Positions 43,430-55,524 of a stretch of 64,000 bases of DNA are shown one piece after another (position 1 is the stretch's first letter; every line of letters starts with the position of its first letter). The notes under the pieces were generated by a model. The model made no database searches. It saw nothing but the letters and a program-made list of their open reading frames with translations, and was not told the DNA's origin. Origin of the DNA: Acanthosepion lycidas. Its lineage: Eukaryota > Mollusca > Cephalopoda > Sepiida > Sepiidae. The stretch covers positions 75,166,590 to 75,230,589 of the forward strand of contig OZ010595.1 of assembly GCA_963932145.1 (NCBI GenBank), written 5' to 3'. A program made the position numbers and the translations under genes.

Positions 43430-43835
43430 ATCAACCATTTCCTTATAAAAAAAAACATTCTGCATTTATCAATTGAGCAGCTTGTGCTATCGTTGGTCTT
43501 TCAATTTATAAAATCATTCTCTTAAAACAATTTATCAGGAAAATAATTTTCTCAGGTCCAGTAGCTGTTAATGCTCTTTCCAGCATCCTAAACTTTTGTT
43601 TGAAGTAATGCAGGATGTCAACATCTTGATTATATCAATTTCTCTTCCAGTTATTTGTACTATCTATTTTAGTTACTGCCACTGTTGAAAGTCCTCAAGT
43701 GATATGGTTTCTGCTTTTTGATTTTTGTTTTTTGTTTATGATTCTGTAGAATTAGTCCGCAAGATTCAAGAAAGGATGTTCCTCACTAAAACCTACAGGC
43801 TTCATTCACTTGAAGGAAGAGGGTGGATTAACTAG
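43430..43835 (+). repeat. Dispersed repeat K, copy 2
   Basis: Uninterrupted counterpart of 38965-39780; it contains ATGTCAACATCTTGATTATA, CTGTTGAAAGTCCTCAAGTG, and TTCATTCACTTGAAGG. No coding or terminal signals recognised. Confidence 0.5.
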
Positions 43836-43854
43836 AAAGAATTAATTGATATAA

Positions 43855-44012
43855 GATATACTTTAATATGGACAATGAAATGAAAACAATCTCCACAGAT
43901 TGAATTAAGTGTTGGGCTAAGAATTCCAAAAAGATTACTAAATACAAAAGGTGCCTGAAGGAAAAAAAAAAAAAAAAATTACCAAATACAAAAGGTGCCT
44001 GGAGGAAAAAAA
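43855..44012 (+). mobile_element. SINE family T fragment with tandem duplication
   Basis: AATGAAAACAATCTCCACAG and TTAAGTGTTGGGCTAAGAAT match the family centre. A block with CCAAATACAAAAGGTGCCTG plus an A run occurs twice in tandem, about 47 bp apart. The end of the family is missing. Confidence 0.5.
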
Positions 44013-44800
44013 AAAAAAAATATTGCAATCATTGAAAAACTGAGGATATGGCAAGTTTGAATAAATCAGTGTCTAGGTGTATGTGTTTAGTTGGTTTGTC
44101 AAAGGTGAATTTTATGAAATTAAATAAATGTTGAACAATTAGCTATAATATTCAATAGCAATTTATCTACATTATTCATATGATATTATTTTGTATGTTA
44201 AGGACGTACGTATTGATTTGCTTATGAACTTTTTATTGAATAAAATCTATGCATTTTGCAATCTATGATTTATGTACTGCAATGTTTGTAATAAAAAGCT
44301 TTTAGAATTCATGGAAAGGAAAATTCTTCAGAAAGACTAATAAAAAAATTTCACACAAAAATATGAATATTCTCAAAGGGCTAAGGGAAGTCATCATGTA
44401 GACAAGTTGTTATTTTTCAGTCAGTGGTGGCTGGTGCAGAATCTGACATTTCTTGGTTGACTGACTAATGAAAAAAAATTCTTCTGTAACCATTAGGAGG
44501 TTGTCAATATATTTTTTGAATTTATTGAAGTGAACTGTGATTGGTTAAAAATATGTTTTTGTATTAGGTGACCTGCTCTCACCTATGTCTGTATCAATTT
44601 CTATTTTAGTGATATCCTCTTGAAAGCAGCATTGGTATAAATTACCTGAAATTATTTTGAACTAAACATCATAGCACAGTAGTCTAATCCAACTGAAGTG
44701 CATAAAAATAATTCCTCATATGAGAAATTCAGGCAAAAAACACAACTTTATTGTACCATAAAGAAGAATATTCCTTCATAAATATCATTGTTCTTATAGG
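44013..44800. other. Unassigned DNA
   Basis: AT-rich, nothing recognised. Confidence 0.4.
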
Positions 44801-45065
44801 AATGTGCAAGTGGTGTAACAGTGGCTTGGAATGAGAAATTGGCAAGCTGGGTTCAAATTCAGGCCAAGTTTGTTACATTCCCTTTTGCACAAATACCTTT
44901 AGGAAAGGTATGAATCCTTGTTCTCCACCCCCCACCCAGCTACGAGTTAAATAACAGGGAATATGTGAGCTCTTTAGCTGTCATTGGAATCCAATCTAGG
45001 AGAAAAACAATTCTGTATTCAAAATCATATGCACCCCTGATGAAGTACATTATACATTCATGGAA
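44801..45065 (+). mobile_element. SINE family C with well-kept tRNA-like head
   Basis: Head: AAGTGGTGTAACAGTGGCTT (A-box region) and GGGTTCAAATTC (B-box), spaced about 40 bp as in tRNA genes. Body: TTGCACAAATACCTTTAGG, AAAGGTATGAATCC, then AGTTAAATAACAGGGAA. This is the clearest polymerase III-type head of the family. Confidence 0.7.
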
Positions 45066-45189
45066 CAATTAGTATTCAGAATGACTATGACCTTGACTGT
45101 AGTCAATGAGGTAGGGTTTTATAGGTATTTAAATTTATTGGTAGTAAATCACCAGCAATAGTTAAGCAAGCTGGTATTGCAGACTATTA

Positions 45190-46030
45190 CTACTGTAACA
45201 AGTTCCCTTTTTATTGAATGTCTCACACTTCTAACCTGGTAATGTCCAAGGTTAAGTTTAGTAAATGTGAATAAAGCAATATTTAGTTACAGTTCAGTAC
45301 TATTCACATTGATTTAAAAAAAAATCTTTCAGCTTCCTAATCAGCTTTTCTGAACACTATCCAATGAGTAAGAAAGCATATCAAGTTTGCTCCAGATCCT
45401 AAGTGAAACTTGTATACACAGCCTATCATTAAGGCTACTGCAAGAAACAGTTGGTTCCTTGTGCCACTCCAGAAAGTGGAAGACTTCACCTACCAAGCTC
45501 TATCTTTACAAAAGCCAGAAACCAAAAATAGAGCATTATAGACATATCCGGGTCTCAAGCTACCCAATTCTCACTTCCCAGCCTTGATAGAATTATAAAG
45601 CATTTATGTGGCCGAGTGGGTGATGAATTACTTTCAACCCCATTTCTCACAAATGAAAGGCAGCAAGCTTATTATTTCAATGGCAAATTTTCTGACAGGT
45701 TATATTCTTTAGTTCTACCAGTTCAAATTTTTATATCTAGGATCTGGCATTCCACATACACAAAGTCGAATCTTCTTCATTCTCTTCATATTCCATTGGC
45801 AAAAAGAAAATTCCAGCAAGACAGCTTGTTCCTAACAACTGCTATTTTGTGGATCAAACTCTTGAAAGGATATTTCTCTGATCACTACAATCATAACCTC
45901 TTCAAGTGTAGGGTCAATTATCTATCCTACATATCCTCATAATCTGAAGTCTTCCTCCTCTTAAATCTATACAATAACCTCATTCAATAACCCTCCACCT
46001 TGAGTGGGTTTTGTATTGAGTGGACATTAA
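45190..46030 (+). pseudogene. LINE C-terminus, plus strand
   Basis: The frame 45616-45942 has PLAKRKFQQDSLFLTTAILW, IKLLKGYFSDHYNHNLFKCR and VNYLSYISS, the C-terminal end of a Jockey-like LINE protein. The 3' end (CAATAACCCTCCACCTTGAG, TTGTATTGAGTGG) matches 5480-5525 and runs into an A-rich stretch near 46035. The left part (45190-45610) is more decayed. Confidence 0.65.
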
Positions 46031-46354
46031 CTAAAAATTAAAAAAAGATTTTTTTAAAATGTACCTTTAGTTAATACATCTTGAGAGGAGAAGCCATTAC
46101 TCCAAAAACTATAAGAGTAAAAATCCCTTAAAAATAAAAAAATAAAAAAAAACACACACACACACACACAACAGATAAATCAAGTTAATTTCATGGGTAC
46201 AATTGATCAGCACCTATACAATAAAATATTTGTATGCAACTCCAAATCATTAATCTTCTGTATACAAATGCTCACCAACACACAAACTTTCAGAGATACA
46301 AACCTATTAAGATTCAATGTCATTGTTATGATTACAAATTAGTCTAATTTCTTT

Positions 46355-47100
46355 TACCTACAGGTTGCGATGAATAAATTATCATCTAAATTGTCCAAAA
46401 AGGAAAACAACACTGACCTCATTTTAAGAGATATATTTACCAAAATTACACAAAAATATCTTCAAATACTAAATAAATTTATTCAATAAAATTGCCATTA
46501 GTTTCAACCACAGCCTTTGAAACTCCTGCAACTGTTCTAGAGGATCTCCTTGTTTAAGTTCGTGAATGCTGCCATAATCCTTGCATTCAGTTCATCTTTA
46601 GTGTTACAGGGAGTTTTGTTGGTCTCTTGCTCAACTGCACCACACACATGATAATCAAAGGGGTTGCAGTCTGGGGAGTTGGTGGCCAGATGTAAGAGGG
46701 TGATGTGGTTATAGAAATTGTCTGACAGCTATGACTGATTTCTCCTGCTTGTGCAGCATAGACATAGGGTTTTCCAGCAGCCACCCTCTTGACCCAGAGC
46801 AGCACTACCTCTTGTAGGCCTTCAAGTTGAGTCTGAAGCAGTGTGGGAAAATGAATGAAGGTATAATGTCACCATCACTAGTGATCACTCCAAACACCTT
46901 CATAATCAACATTAGACTCATCCAACTCTTTCCAAATCTCTGCATTGTCCTCAGATTGACATCCAAACACTAAAACAGTCATATTAGAGCTTCCAGTGCA
47001 AATGCCAAGCAGTACAACATGCCATTTCCAAGTTTCTGATGGAGTGAATTGCTTCATAGTACTCTTTTTCTCACAGATGGTGCCCAATTGACCCTACGAT
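46355..47100 (-). pseudogene. mariner family A transposase, minus strand, broken
   Basis: Minus strand: 46805-46700 gives VKRVAAGKPYVYAAQAGEIS then HSCQTISITTSPSYIWPP, the block around the second catalytic position, where the expected Asp is missing. In the next frame NSPDCNPFDYHV (third Asp) and EQETNKTPCNTKDELNARIM follow, then NGNFIE and a stop near 46485. The upstream part near 46870 has VFGVITSDGDI. Frameshifts lie at about 46690 and 46850. The 3' untranslated part matches 10520-10640. Confidence 0.75.
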
Positions 47101-47317
47101 ACTGTGTAGCTTACAATGTTAAAAACAAACAACATACATGTGTGAAATTAAAAATATAAAATGGCAAAAATTTACCCATTGTACCTTGTACTTGGTAGGC
47201 AGTAGTAATGCAAATTGTAGTTTCCTTATGCCATACCAGTCAAGAAGTGTTTAACAGAAATGCCTGTAGCTTAAATGAAAGAGTTGAAAGAAAGGACACG
47301 GAGACAGACATCAGCGC

Positions 47318-47350
<33 letters not shown>

Positions 47351-47694
47351 TTAAATTATTTTCAGATAGAGTACCTGTGAAGGAACAAAATGAAAAAAGA
47401 CAATCAATAGCAATCTCATCATAATTTAAACAATATTCATTTATTAAAAAAAATATATTTCTTGAATATTACCTGCTTGCCAGACTTTGAATTATGGCAC
47501 TTTGTATCATCCATATGTTTTGACTGACCTTTCAACAACCTGATGAATATTCATGAACATTCTCAAATTTAAAAGCCTTGATAAACCTATACCTTTGCTC
47601 TTTATATATAAATACATCCAACAAAACAGATCCTTACATTTGCCTTGATAAAATCTCTCAAAGGATGAAACAAATTGGCTAAGAATAGTTTTTC

Positions 47695-47742
<48 letters not shown>

Positions 47743-48330
47743 CGTCTCCATCAATCTAATTATGACAGCCAATACTAAAAACCTATTTCACAACTAAGAT
47801 GTCAAGTAGTATATGAACAGGTAGAATCTACATAAGTTAACAAATTATTCATTTAACAAATAAGGCAGTTTGGGGAATGAAGTAAAAACAGAGACAATAT
47901 AAATTCTTTCATTATTATATACTTCCAGACATTTGGATTTACAAATCCCAGGAACCTGTCCTGCTCATAACAGCAATTTTATACATAAATTTACCACTGT
48001 CAAATTCAAAAAAATGAAACAAATCAAAATCCTGAACATCTTTCAGAAAACAAACATTGTATAATATCCATGTGACATGACCATTTTAGAGCAAATCAGT
48101 AGGAAAAGTGTTTTTTCTCTCGATATGCTAAGTAATTCTTCACTTGAAAGGAATGCAAATTATCTAAGAAAACTAAACTTCATTTAATCAAAATAAAAAT
48201 ATGCAGTTCTCAGAAAAATGTTGAATCAAATACAATCTTTAAAAACAGATAACTAAAAACAGATAACAATGGAATAATATATTATACTAAGTTTTAAGAT
48301 AATGCAGTCTAGTATGTAAATTGACATCAA
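47101..48330. other. Unassigned DNA with two microsatellites
   Basis: (TA)n(TG)n at 47320-47350 and (TA)n at 47699-47736. A stretch at 47745-47880 resembles parts of 49560-49620 and 49855-49940 (ATCAATCTAATTAT, CAAGTAGTATATGAACAGGT), an undefined dispersed repeat. Confidence 0.5.
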
Positions 48331-49060
48331 TCTATATATAAAATTCTGAAACTTCCATTAAACTGTCCATTTGTCACACCCTCTAAAATAGGCAATTCTT
48401 GATTGATCATAACCTAATTTTAGGGATAAGTGCAATTAGGTAAGTGGGGTACAAATACATTTAGTTTTACAATAAATTTTCATTTATTTTTTTTTTTTTT
48501 GAAAAATTAAGTTTTATGATTTAATATACAAAATATTCCTAATACCTTAAAAACAATTTAATGATCAAAATAATAAATACTTATTTAATAAAAATGCAAT
48601 ATTGTTCTTTGCATATCTTAAGTTTTTATATATGCAAGAATCCAGTTCCATTTCTTCCTGCATTTGTGAGAACTATTAACAAAATGCAAGGTCAAATGCT
48701 TCAAAAATTTGTAATGTGGCTCCAGAAAAAAATATTTATGCATGCTCAAGAGTAAAAAATCCTATTTATTCTTAACTGTTAAAAAGGAAAAAAGAAATTT
48801 TCTTAAAATATATTGTTTACCATGATGTCCTATTAAAATTAAACTAAAAAAAATTATTATACCATGAAGTAGAGTTTTTGTCAAAGTATTTTTTTTTTTT
48901 TCAAACAAATCAACTTAATCAAATTTCATCAACTGGTTTGTGAAATTGAACGAAACAGAGTTTGTAAATCTCAACAAAAAATGTTGGTGATAACTTCAAT
49001 TCTTAATACTGTGAGGAATTCTACATATGTCACTGTGTTGCAAAAAAAATTCTAATTTTA
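48331..49060 (+). mobile_element. Helitron-like non-autonomous repeat, copy 2
   Basis: The start TCTATATATAAAATTCTG after an A is a typical Helitron 5' end. The body aligns with 29105-29849 along its full length with small indels. It has no coding capacity, and the right end with a hairpin and CTRR was not identified. If not a Helitron, it is still a clear 0.73-kb repeat pair. Confidence 0.55.
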
Positions 49061-50450
49061 TAAAATCTGATTTTTCCACAATGAAAGTGATATTCATTTA
49101 AATTTATATAATCTATGCCATCATGGGTAAAATTTATTAAACATAGCCTAGCAGCCATGAAAAAAAGGTCGCATTATTCATGGATGTATAAGCACTTCTA
49201 TCAAGGACTAGAGTATCTGTGCATTCTGCCTATGATCAAATTGTCACTCTTTACATCTGTCCAGGATTAGCACGTAATATCTGCACACACTGTGAAAAAT
49301 GTAATGCATATACTAAAATACATGGTAATGAATCTTGGGTCATCTACCCATGTCAACTTCATTTCTTTAAACACTGCCTTTATGCTATTCTCAAAGTTCA
49401 CTGAAGTGACTTCATCTCAAACACTAATGTCCTGATGAGTACCAGCACTATCAACAGTAAAAATGGCAGATTCAGGCTGACACAAACAGACAAATAGGCA
49501 AACACAGGTACAGAGTCAGAAAGAGATACAACTTTATGTATGTCAAAACATAAAAAAAAATTAACATCAATCTAATTATTACATAGTGTAAGCAAATACT
49601 AAAAGCTTATTTAACTTTTATTACTCTGTATGTGACTTCATTTGCAATACAAAAAGTTTATCCTACCAATGAAGGAAACTCTGATCCTTGAACAATAGTG
49701 TGTTTGAATTTCATAGCTGTGTTGTCATATCCTGCTATGGCAACAGAAAACAACTTTGAGTTAAATTAACAATAAGAATAATGCAATTGAGAAGCCTTGA
49801 AAAAGAATACAGTGGAAAGGGAAGTAATATTAATAATGCAGAGTGCTAAAGGTTAAGAAGTAAGGATGCCAAGTGGTACTTGAATAGATAGAGTCAATAT
49901 AATTTAAGAAGTCATTCATTTAGCAAGAAATTAAGAGCCTGATTCTTAGGACAATTATAGATGTAATGTCTGGATTTAAAAAGTGGTGTGGAGTGACCTC
50001 ATGATTCATGAAAAATGAAATCTGTGAACCAAATTCTATGCTGTTTATGCACACTTCATTCTAATCTATCTCTCCCAATAGGTCAGGTAGAGGATTAGTA
50101 CTTACTGCCAGCACCCTAACCATTATGATGAAGTGGAGAGAGGGTAGCAGATCAGTTGGAACAGTTCATCTCTGTAAGGCAGTTCATCTAAGTCTACTCT
50201 GAGGAGAAAAAAAATACAGTTTGGCAATCACTTGGTTGTCTTGGATCCCTGAGCCATGGAGGAAAGGCACCAAGCATCAAGAGTGAACTGTCAAACTGTT
50301 CTCTTTTTTTAAATACCCAGTACAGAGTGGCTAGTAGGGAGGGTCTGCCATACATATGACCATCCTCTCTTGATCTTTGCAAGTGAGGAACAAGCTAACA
50401 ATATATAAAATGAACCTGTCAAATTTTTTTAAATTATCAAATTTATATAG
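49061..50450. other. Unassigned DNA
   Basis: No gene recognised. Short similarities to 47745-47880 occur at 49560-49620 and 49855-49940. Confidence 0.4.
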
Positions 50451-50625
50451 CTGTTTTTTTTTTTTAATCAATTTTCCCCAAGCAAGTGATAATGCCTCTA
50501 AGACACAAGGGGCTACTGGGAGTCAAAAAAAATGAGAAGACTTTAAAAGGAACCAGAAAACCCATCCGAAGCAGAAAACAAGAGACAAACCTCTACTTCC
50601 GTTCAAATGTCCAATAAATGAATTA
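50451..50625 (-). mobile_element. LINE 3' end, minus strand
   Basis: T tract (50455-50465), then TTTTCCCCAAGCAAGTGATA, ATGCCTCTAAGACACAAGG and GGCTACTGGGAG match 24842-24905. It is the 3' end of a Jockey-like LINE. The MADE1-like MITE follows at 50626. Confidence 0.6.
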
Positions 50626-50726
50626 TTAGGTTGGTGCAAAAATAATGACGTAATAATGTCTTTTTTGGCGTATTTTTTAACGTCGAAAAACGACATTATT
50701 ACCTCATTATTTTTGCACCAACCTAA
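50626..50726. mobile_element. MADE1-like mariner MITE, 101 bp variant
   Basis: Flanked by TA (50624-50625, 50727-50728). The outer arms begin TTAGGTTGGTGCAAAAATA and are complementary for about 35 bp with one mismatch. Compared with the 80-bp copies it holds about 21 additional bases near its middle, where GACGTAATAATGTC-like units recur. No coding. Confidence 0.9.
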
Positions 50727-50869
50727 TATAAAGTCTGAAACCAAAACATTAAGAAAAAAATCTTAAGTCTTTATTGTTGCTTTTTATCCTATATTTTTAG
50801 GTTAAATAACCTCCAACTTTTGAAGTCAACAGAATGAATTTAGAGAAAGTAGCTTCAATAGCGAAATTA

Positions 50870-51165
50870 GTTAAGGCAGCAACCATAAAAGAGATGCTCC
50901 TTGGATATGGGTTTTAAGTTAAAGTCTCAATGAAAGCTACTTTCCTTTCCCTCCCCATCCTACATGCTAACTTCCCTGTGGAGATTAGGACCTCACCCTC
51001 ACTACACTAGGCGTTGCTACCATGGTTTCTGGAGCAAAGTAGTGAAAATTGCCAACACCATGCCCAATGACTTTTGAATTCAGTTATGCTTCTCCTAGAC
51101 TGGTTGCCAACCAAAGCTAAATAATCCAGTTTCCTCTGCTATTTAACCCAGTGTTACTTTATTTG
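50870..51165 (-). mobile_element. SINE family C, minus strand, diverged
   Basis: Minus strand: AACTGAATTCAAAAGTCATT and a middle GGTTAAATAGCAGAGGAAAC resemble 38605-38690. The head side is at the right. Similarity is patchy, so boundaries are approximate. Confidence 0.4.
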
Positions 51166-51216
51166 GAGGAAACTATTTTATTCTACTTTAATGGCTATTT
51201 GACCAGTAAAACTTGA

Positions 51217-51290
51217 AAAAAAGTAATAATGAAAAAAAGTAATAATGAAAAAAAGTAATAATAAATAAAGTAAAGTAATAATAAAAAAAA
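51217..51290. repeat. Short tandem repeat, AAAGTAATAATGAAAA
   Basis: About four to five units of 16-17 bp with changes in the last units. Confidence 0.85.
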
Positions 51291-51531
51291 GACTAAAACT
51301 TCGTAATAAAAATACTTCATCTCAGAATAAGAAACTTCCTTATGAAAATATATCTAACTTTTAGATATATTGTTACTCTCATATGAATGCCATGCGCAGG
51401 ATCCAACTCCTTCAGAAATGTCTAAATTGTCTACAACCATTTTTTCAGATCAAGAATTAAAAATGGCTTCAAGCAAATGTTGGATATTTTGACCTTCTTA
51501 TTTTAATTTTATTTTTTTGCATGTTAGTCTT

Positions 51532-51799
51532 TGTTGTGGAGTGATTTCGCAGTGGAGGCTTGTATTTGTACTAAGTCGGTCCTAAAATAGGTTTGATGTA
51601 CAAAACGTTAGGAACTTGATATAATAGGTATGATGCAGAGTAATCTTGTGGTGGTCGCTGATACTTTCGTATTCGACTGCCGTCCGACATCAACTGACTG
51701 ACTGACTGACCAACTGACTCCCTCGTTACTCTTACTACTCCTACTTATTATAGGTGGGAGAGTCTATTAACTATAGAATAGGTGTGTTCCACTATAACA
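51532..51799. mobile_element. Solo LTR, 268 bp, with 5-bp target duplication
   Basis: Begins TGTTGTGGAGTG and ends TTCCACTATAACA, so the termini are short inverted repeats with TG...CA ends. GTCTT immediately before (51527-51531) is repeated immediately after (51800-51804). These are the hallmarks of an LTR-retrotransposon solo LTR left by recombination. No primer-binding site or polypurine tract flanks it. A GACTGACTGACTGACC stretch lies inside. Family not assigned. Confidence 0.8.
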
Positions 51800-51814
51800 G
51801 TCTTACATTCACTG

Positions 51815-52030
51815 ACTGAGTTTTGTTTAATGACTTATCTACTCCTTGTGGATAATTTAATGCTGAAATTTAATTCTTTTAGGTACCTTGAAATAATAAA
51901 TATATATGTTATTCTGCTTTCACAATTAAATAAATGGTAGATGGTTGGTTGGTTTAGCAGCATATCAACACCTCTATGGGTCATTTAATGCCAAAATCTA
52001 AATATTTTGAACACAATTTCAGGTCTTCAA
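51815..52030 (-). mobile_element. Two I-like LINE 3' tails in tandem
   Basis: Two segments (about 51835-51890 and 51955-52005) read on the plus strand like ACTTATCTACTCCTTGTGG and GCATATCAACACCTCTATGG, each followed by a TAATTTAATGCTGAAA or CATTTAATGCCAAAA block. They match the LINE tail at 27675-27710. Only the tails are present, suggesting extreme 5' truncation or short template copying. Confidence 0.5.
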
Positions 52031-52699
52031 CTAAATATATTTTGTATGCAATTGTATGCCTTCAACTACAGATAAAATGTATTATTGGTTGTGGTGGTAA
52101 TTCTACTATAAATATGTATTGTTGGTAATTTATTTTATAAAAATGTATTGTTGGTATTTTTATACTTTCATATAGTGTTTTGTTTTTCCTTGAGGGCTCA
52201 CTATTTACTGGAGCTCTAACAGATGCTACCACCTGTGTCTGGGTGAATCTCGGAACAGCAGCAATTAAGTGGTGGTTCTACACTTCTCAAAACGTCCAAT
52301 CTTCTTGCTGCCAAATGTGGTTTATCATCATACAGATGACTTGTCTCTTGGACTTTTGATGTTGGATTTGTTATTCTGATTTTGGCGCATACTACTCGTA
52401 TTTCTTACTTTTGGATTTGAGAGATTAGATTTGCAATGTGAACTTTTTCACCTTCCTTGTTGCTTTGGACATTTAACATTTATCTGAACATATTCTTTCT
52501 AGAAAAAACATAAGGCTCTACTGTTTTAAAATTCTTATAGCTTTCTTTGTATTGTGTGTATAGATTTTATTTTTTTGTATACTAATAAAAGAATGGATGA
52601 GTAATATTTTGAGGTAATGCATTATGTTTTAAATGTATGTTGAAAACAAAAAAAATTGAAACAAAAAAAACATTAATAATTTAACATACTTTAACATTT
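52031..52699. other. Unassigned DNA
   Basis: ATGTATTGTTGGTA-type units repeat at 52078-52155. The segment 52195-52330 is less AT-rich; no match seen. Confidence 0.35.
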
Positions 52700-54276
52700 A
52701 TTACTCCTTGTGGAGATCTGGGATGCAGTCTATCAGACTGTGGAACATATGGAAGCAGAGCTATGGGCAGAGTGCCACAATGCACTTTCTGCACACAAAT
52801 CTGGGCAAGACGACCTACCACATTTCAGGCACTTGGGGTTGATTACAAGGCAGTGTTCTGTTAACACCAGCCTTTCTGGGACAAGGTCCTCATACATCTC
52901 CTGTGGGATACACTTGACTGGTAGCCTTCCAGCAGAGAATGTACAATGTGCTGCCTCAACTTTTCAGCAGTGACCTGGTGAGATGACTGCTTTCCACATA
53001 ACCAGAGTATTGCAGATGCAGCGTTCAAGTAGATTTTTTTTCCAACACTTGGTACATCAGTGCAGTATCATGTAGTACGTTAGCTGCTTGTCAGCACTAT
53101 CTACTCCCTCCCATGTGCTGTGAATAGGACTGACTATCACAAGGCTTGTACACAATACTAATATGGCTTTCATGACATTTTGATCGAACTTCTTTTCTGA
53201 AGGTCTCGGCAGTCGTCATAAAATTTATTGGCCATACCAGGTAATATGTGTGTCCATCTCTGTGCCTGAGGAGGTCGGGGAGTGGGGAGTCTCACCTGCT
53301 TTGCTGCTTTCATTTGGCACACCTTTCTGGTTCACATGTAGTGTGCTACATGCTCCTGTTCCATCTTAGGCTTGGGGGTGAAAAAAATTCATGTAAATTC
53401 CCTGTTTTGGAATACAGGATACAACTTTATGGGCAACACCAACTGTCCTTGCTACCGAGCTGTTTTGCAGCCTAAGAACAGCTGCCAATTGTAGATGTAG
53501 CTGGTTTTGTGTTGGCTAGTCCCCAGGCTTTTCAGGTCACAATTGGTTGATTTTGCTGGCATGTACATCAGTAAAATGGTCCTGACTTTGAAATGAATCA
53601 TACTTTCATCCAGTGAAAATTCCTTTCCAGGATAAAAGTATTTCTGCCAAAGTGGCACAAGTTTTTCTGGAAATAACTGGATCTTGAATGCCCTAGCATG
53701 TTCAGAGGGGTCCCTCAGTTTTGTATTTGAGTTATTCGGAAGAAAAAAAATGACAAAATCTTCAAAAACATATCTCATGACATAATATCACGGAAACTTG
53801 GCATTTGAATAAATTCATCAGTCGACCAGTATAATTCAAAATGATGGCCGCTTTGTAAATCCAATAAGAAGTAAAAGCCTTCATTTCACCAAAATTGATA
53901 TCATTCCACATTTATATATGAGTAGATACCCATATCTGTTCCTCTACTTTCCTTTACCTGACTAGCATATTTATTGTCTTGTTGACAAATGAAGTTATTA
54001 TTTCATTGCTTATGAATAGATGAAATAATTCATCTTCAGAAAGCTAAAATCCATGGGGCCAGTAGCTTCCATAAAATTAATCAGCCATGCATGACAGCCA
54101 CTCGGTACCTTATGGTAATCATAGTTTTCCTCCTTGTCACTATTGTGGCTATCATATCCATCTCCAATCACTTCACCATCGATATCTGGTTAATTAAAGC
54201 CTTCGAAATCATCATCAAGGTCCGAACCAAAGAAAAACTCCTGAATAAAGGTTATCTTGGATGTTGAAGTGGCCAT
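52700..54276 (-). pseudogene. piggyBac-like transposase, decayed
   Basis: Minus-strand pieces are in the correct order for a piggyBac-type transposase, which cuts at TTAA sites. The likely start (54276) begins MATSTSKITFIQEFFFG with an acidic region after it. Next come WLINFMEATGPMDFSFL, NFGEMKAF, and an open stretch at 53778-53452 with PLWQKYFYPGKEFSLDESMI (first catalytic Asp) and TSYIYNWQLFLGCK. Then follow DGTGACSTLHVNQKGVPNES, STWEGVDSADKQLTYY (a later conserved Asp), and a Cys-rich end PKCLKCGRSSCPDLC at about 52800. Stops and frameshifts occur throughout, and the second catalytic region is unreadable. Terminal repeats and TTAA duplication were not found. Confidence 0.8.
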
Positions 54277-55524
54277 TTTTGTTTATAAAAAATTGCAATA
54301 AAATTAATGTGGGTTTAATCAATGTTACACCCCATGTACAGTATAGAAGAATTAAAAATGGTGCCAGAAAACTGAAGTTTAGTCTCATTCCAAAGCGGTT
54401 GTGGGCTATTTCCAGCTCAAAAAACCAGAAATAACAATTGACAAGTGTTTATTTATAGTAACCCTCTTGAGGTGACAGAATGTGCCAACAGCTGCAGAGA
54501 ATTCTACAGCGACAATTTTCACCAACAGCTAGATAAAGGTTAACAGACTCAGTCTTAAAGACGACTCTCCATCAGATCTCATGGACTGAAACTACAAATA
54601 ACTTTACCAAATAACAGAAACTATATCACTTGAAGACTAGCAACAGCTAAAATGAATAGTGTAGAAAATAATGATGTAATTAAAATCTTAACTTTCTGCA
54701 TGACTCCAAACAAAAGGTTAAGAAGGAAACCACCATCAATACTGAAAAGAGCAATAACAGTGTACTTGAGAAACCTGTTTTAAGAGAAAAATTTTAATAT
54801 TTCCATATAAGGAAACTGCTATCTCACCATTACAATGACCAGATTACTACATTTGTAAATTTATTCCTGTTTCTTTAATGGTCAGAGTGCATGTAACCTG
54901 GAAAGTTGTGATAAAAAGCTACAAGATGGAGAAAAGTCTTGCCTAAATTTAATCTTGAAACTTCTTTATCTTAGAATACAAATAAATTCATTGTTGCAAC
55001 AAGATTTACAAATATACAGATAGTGTCCTGACTAAATATTTTCTAACTTTATGCTTCTTTAATGGTCAGAGAGTATTTGACCCACAAAGTAGTGATAAAA
55101 AGCTGTAAAATTAAGAATATTTTGAAATGAATAATGAAGTTGTTTCACCTAAAAATTTAAGTCGTAAGAGCCTCTTAAAACAAGAGATTAAAGTAATCAT
55201 AAAAACTTAAATCAACTCATGTAAAGCAATCCACTTGATCTTCAAGAGGAAGCAAGTAGCATACTTGTAGCTATCCTATTTTATAATGGAGGAGAGTTAA
55301 AGACAGCTGACTTTCATGCTATCAATGGCATTAAGATATCAAAAGTGTTTCAATGTCAAAAGTTCTCCGCTCAACCCACTTTTCCAACTTTTTTCTAACA
55401 ATGCCTTTTCGGTCAAGCCAAAAATGTTTCTATACCGGCTCATATATCAAAACAGAGAAAAATTAAACTCCTATGACAAAACCCCATTTTACAGGGTGAT
55501 CCTATAATTACTTTTTTTTTTTTT
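54277..55524. other. Unassigned DNA with a ~180-bp-period duplication
   Basis: CTTTAATGGTCAGAG...GTGATAAAAAGCT occurs at about 54876-54925 and again at 55056-55106, so a segment of about 90 bp is repeated after 180 bp. No coding. A T tract of about 26 is at 55512-55537. Confidence 0.5.

Noticed and set aside
46878..47087. 69-residue minus-strand open frame as a gene
   Set aside because: It lies within the broken mariner at 46355-47100, partly out of the transposase frame.
52710..52973. 87-residue plus-strand open frame
   Set aside because: Antisense shadow of the piggyBac C-terminal region.
53248..53475. 75-residue plus-strand frame with Cys and His
   Set aside because: Opposite strand to the piggyBac relic; the residues do not form a finger with proper spacing.
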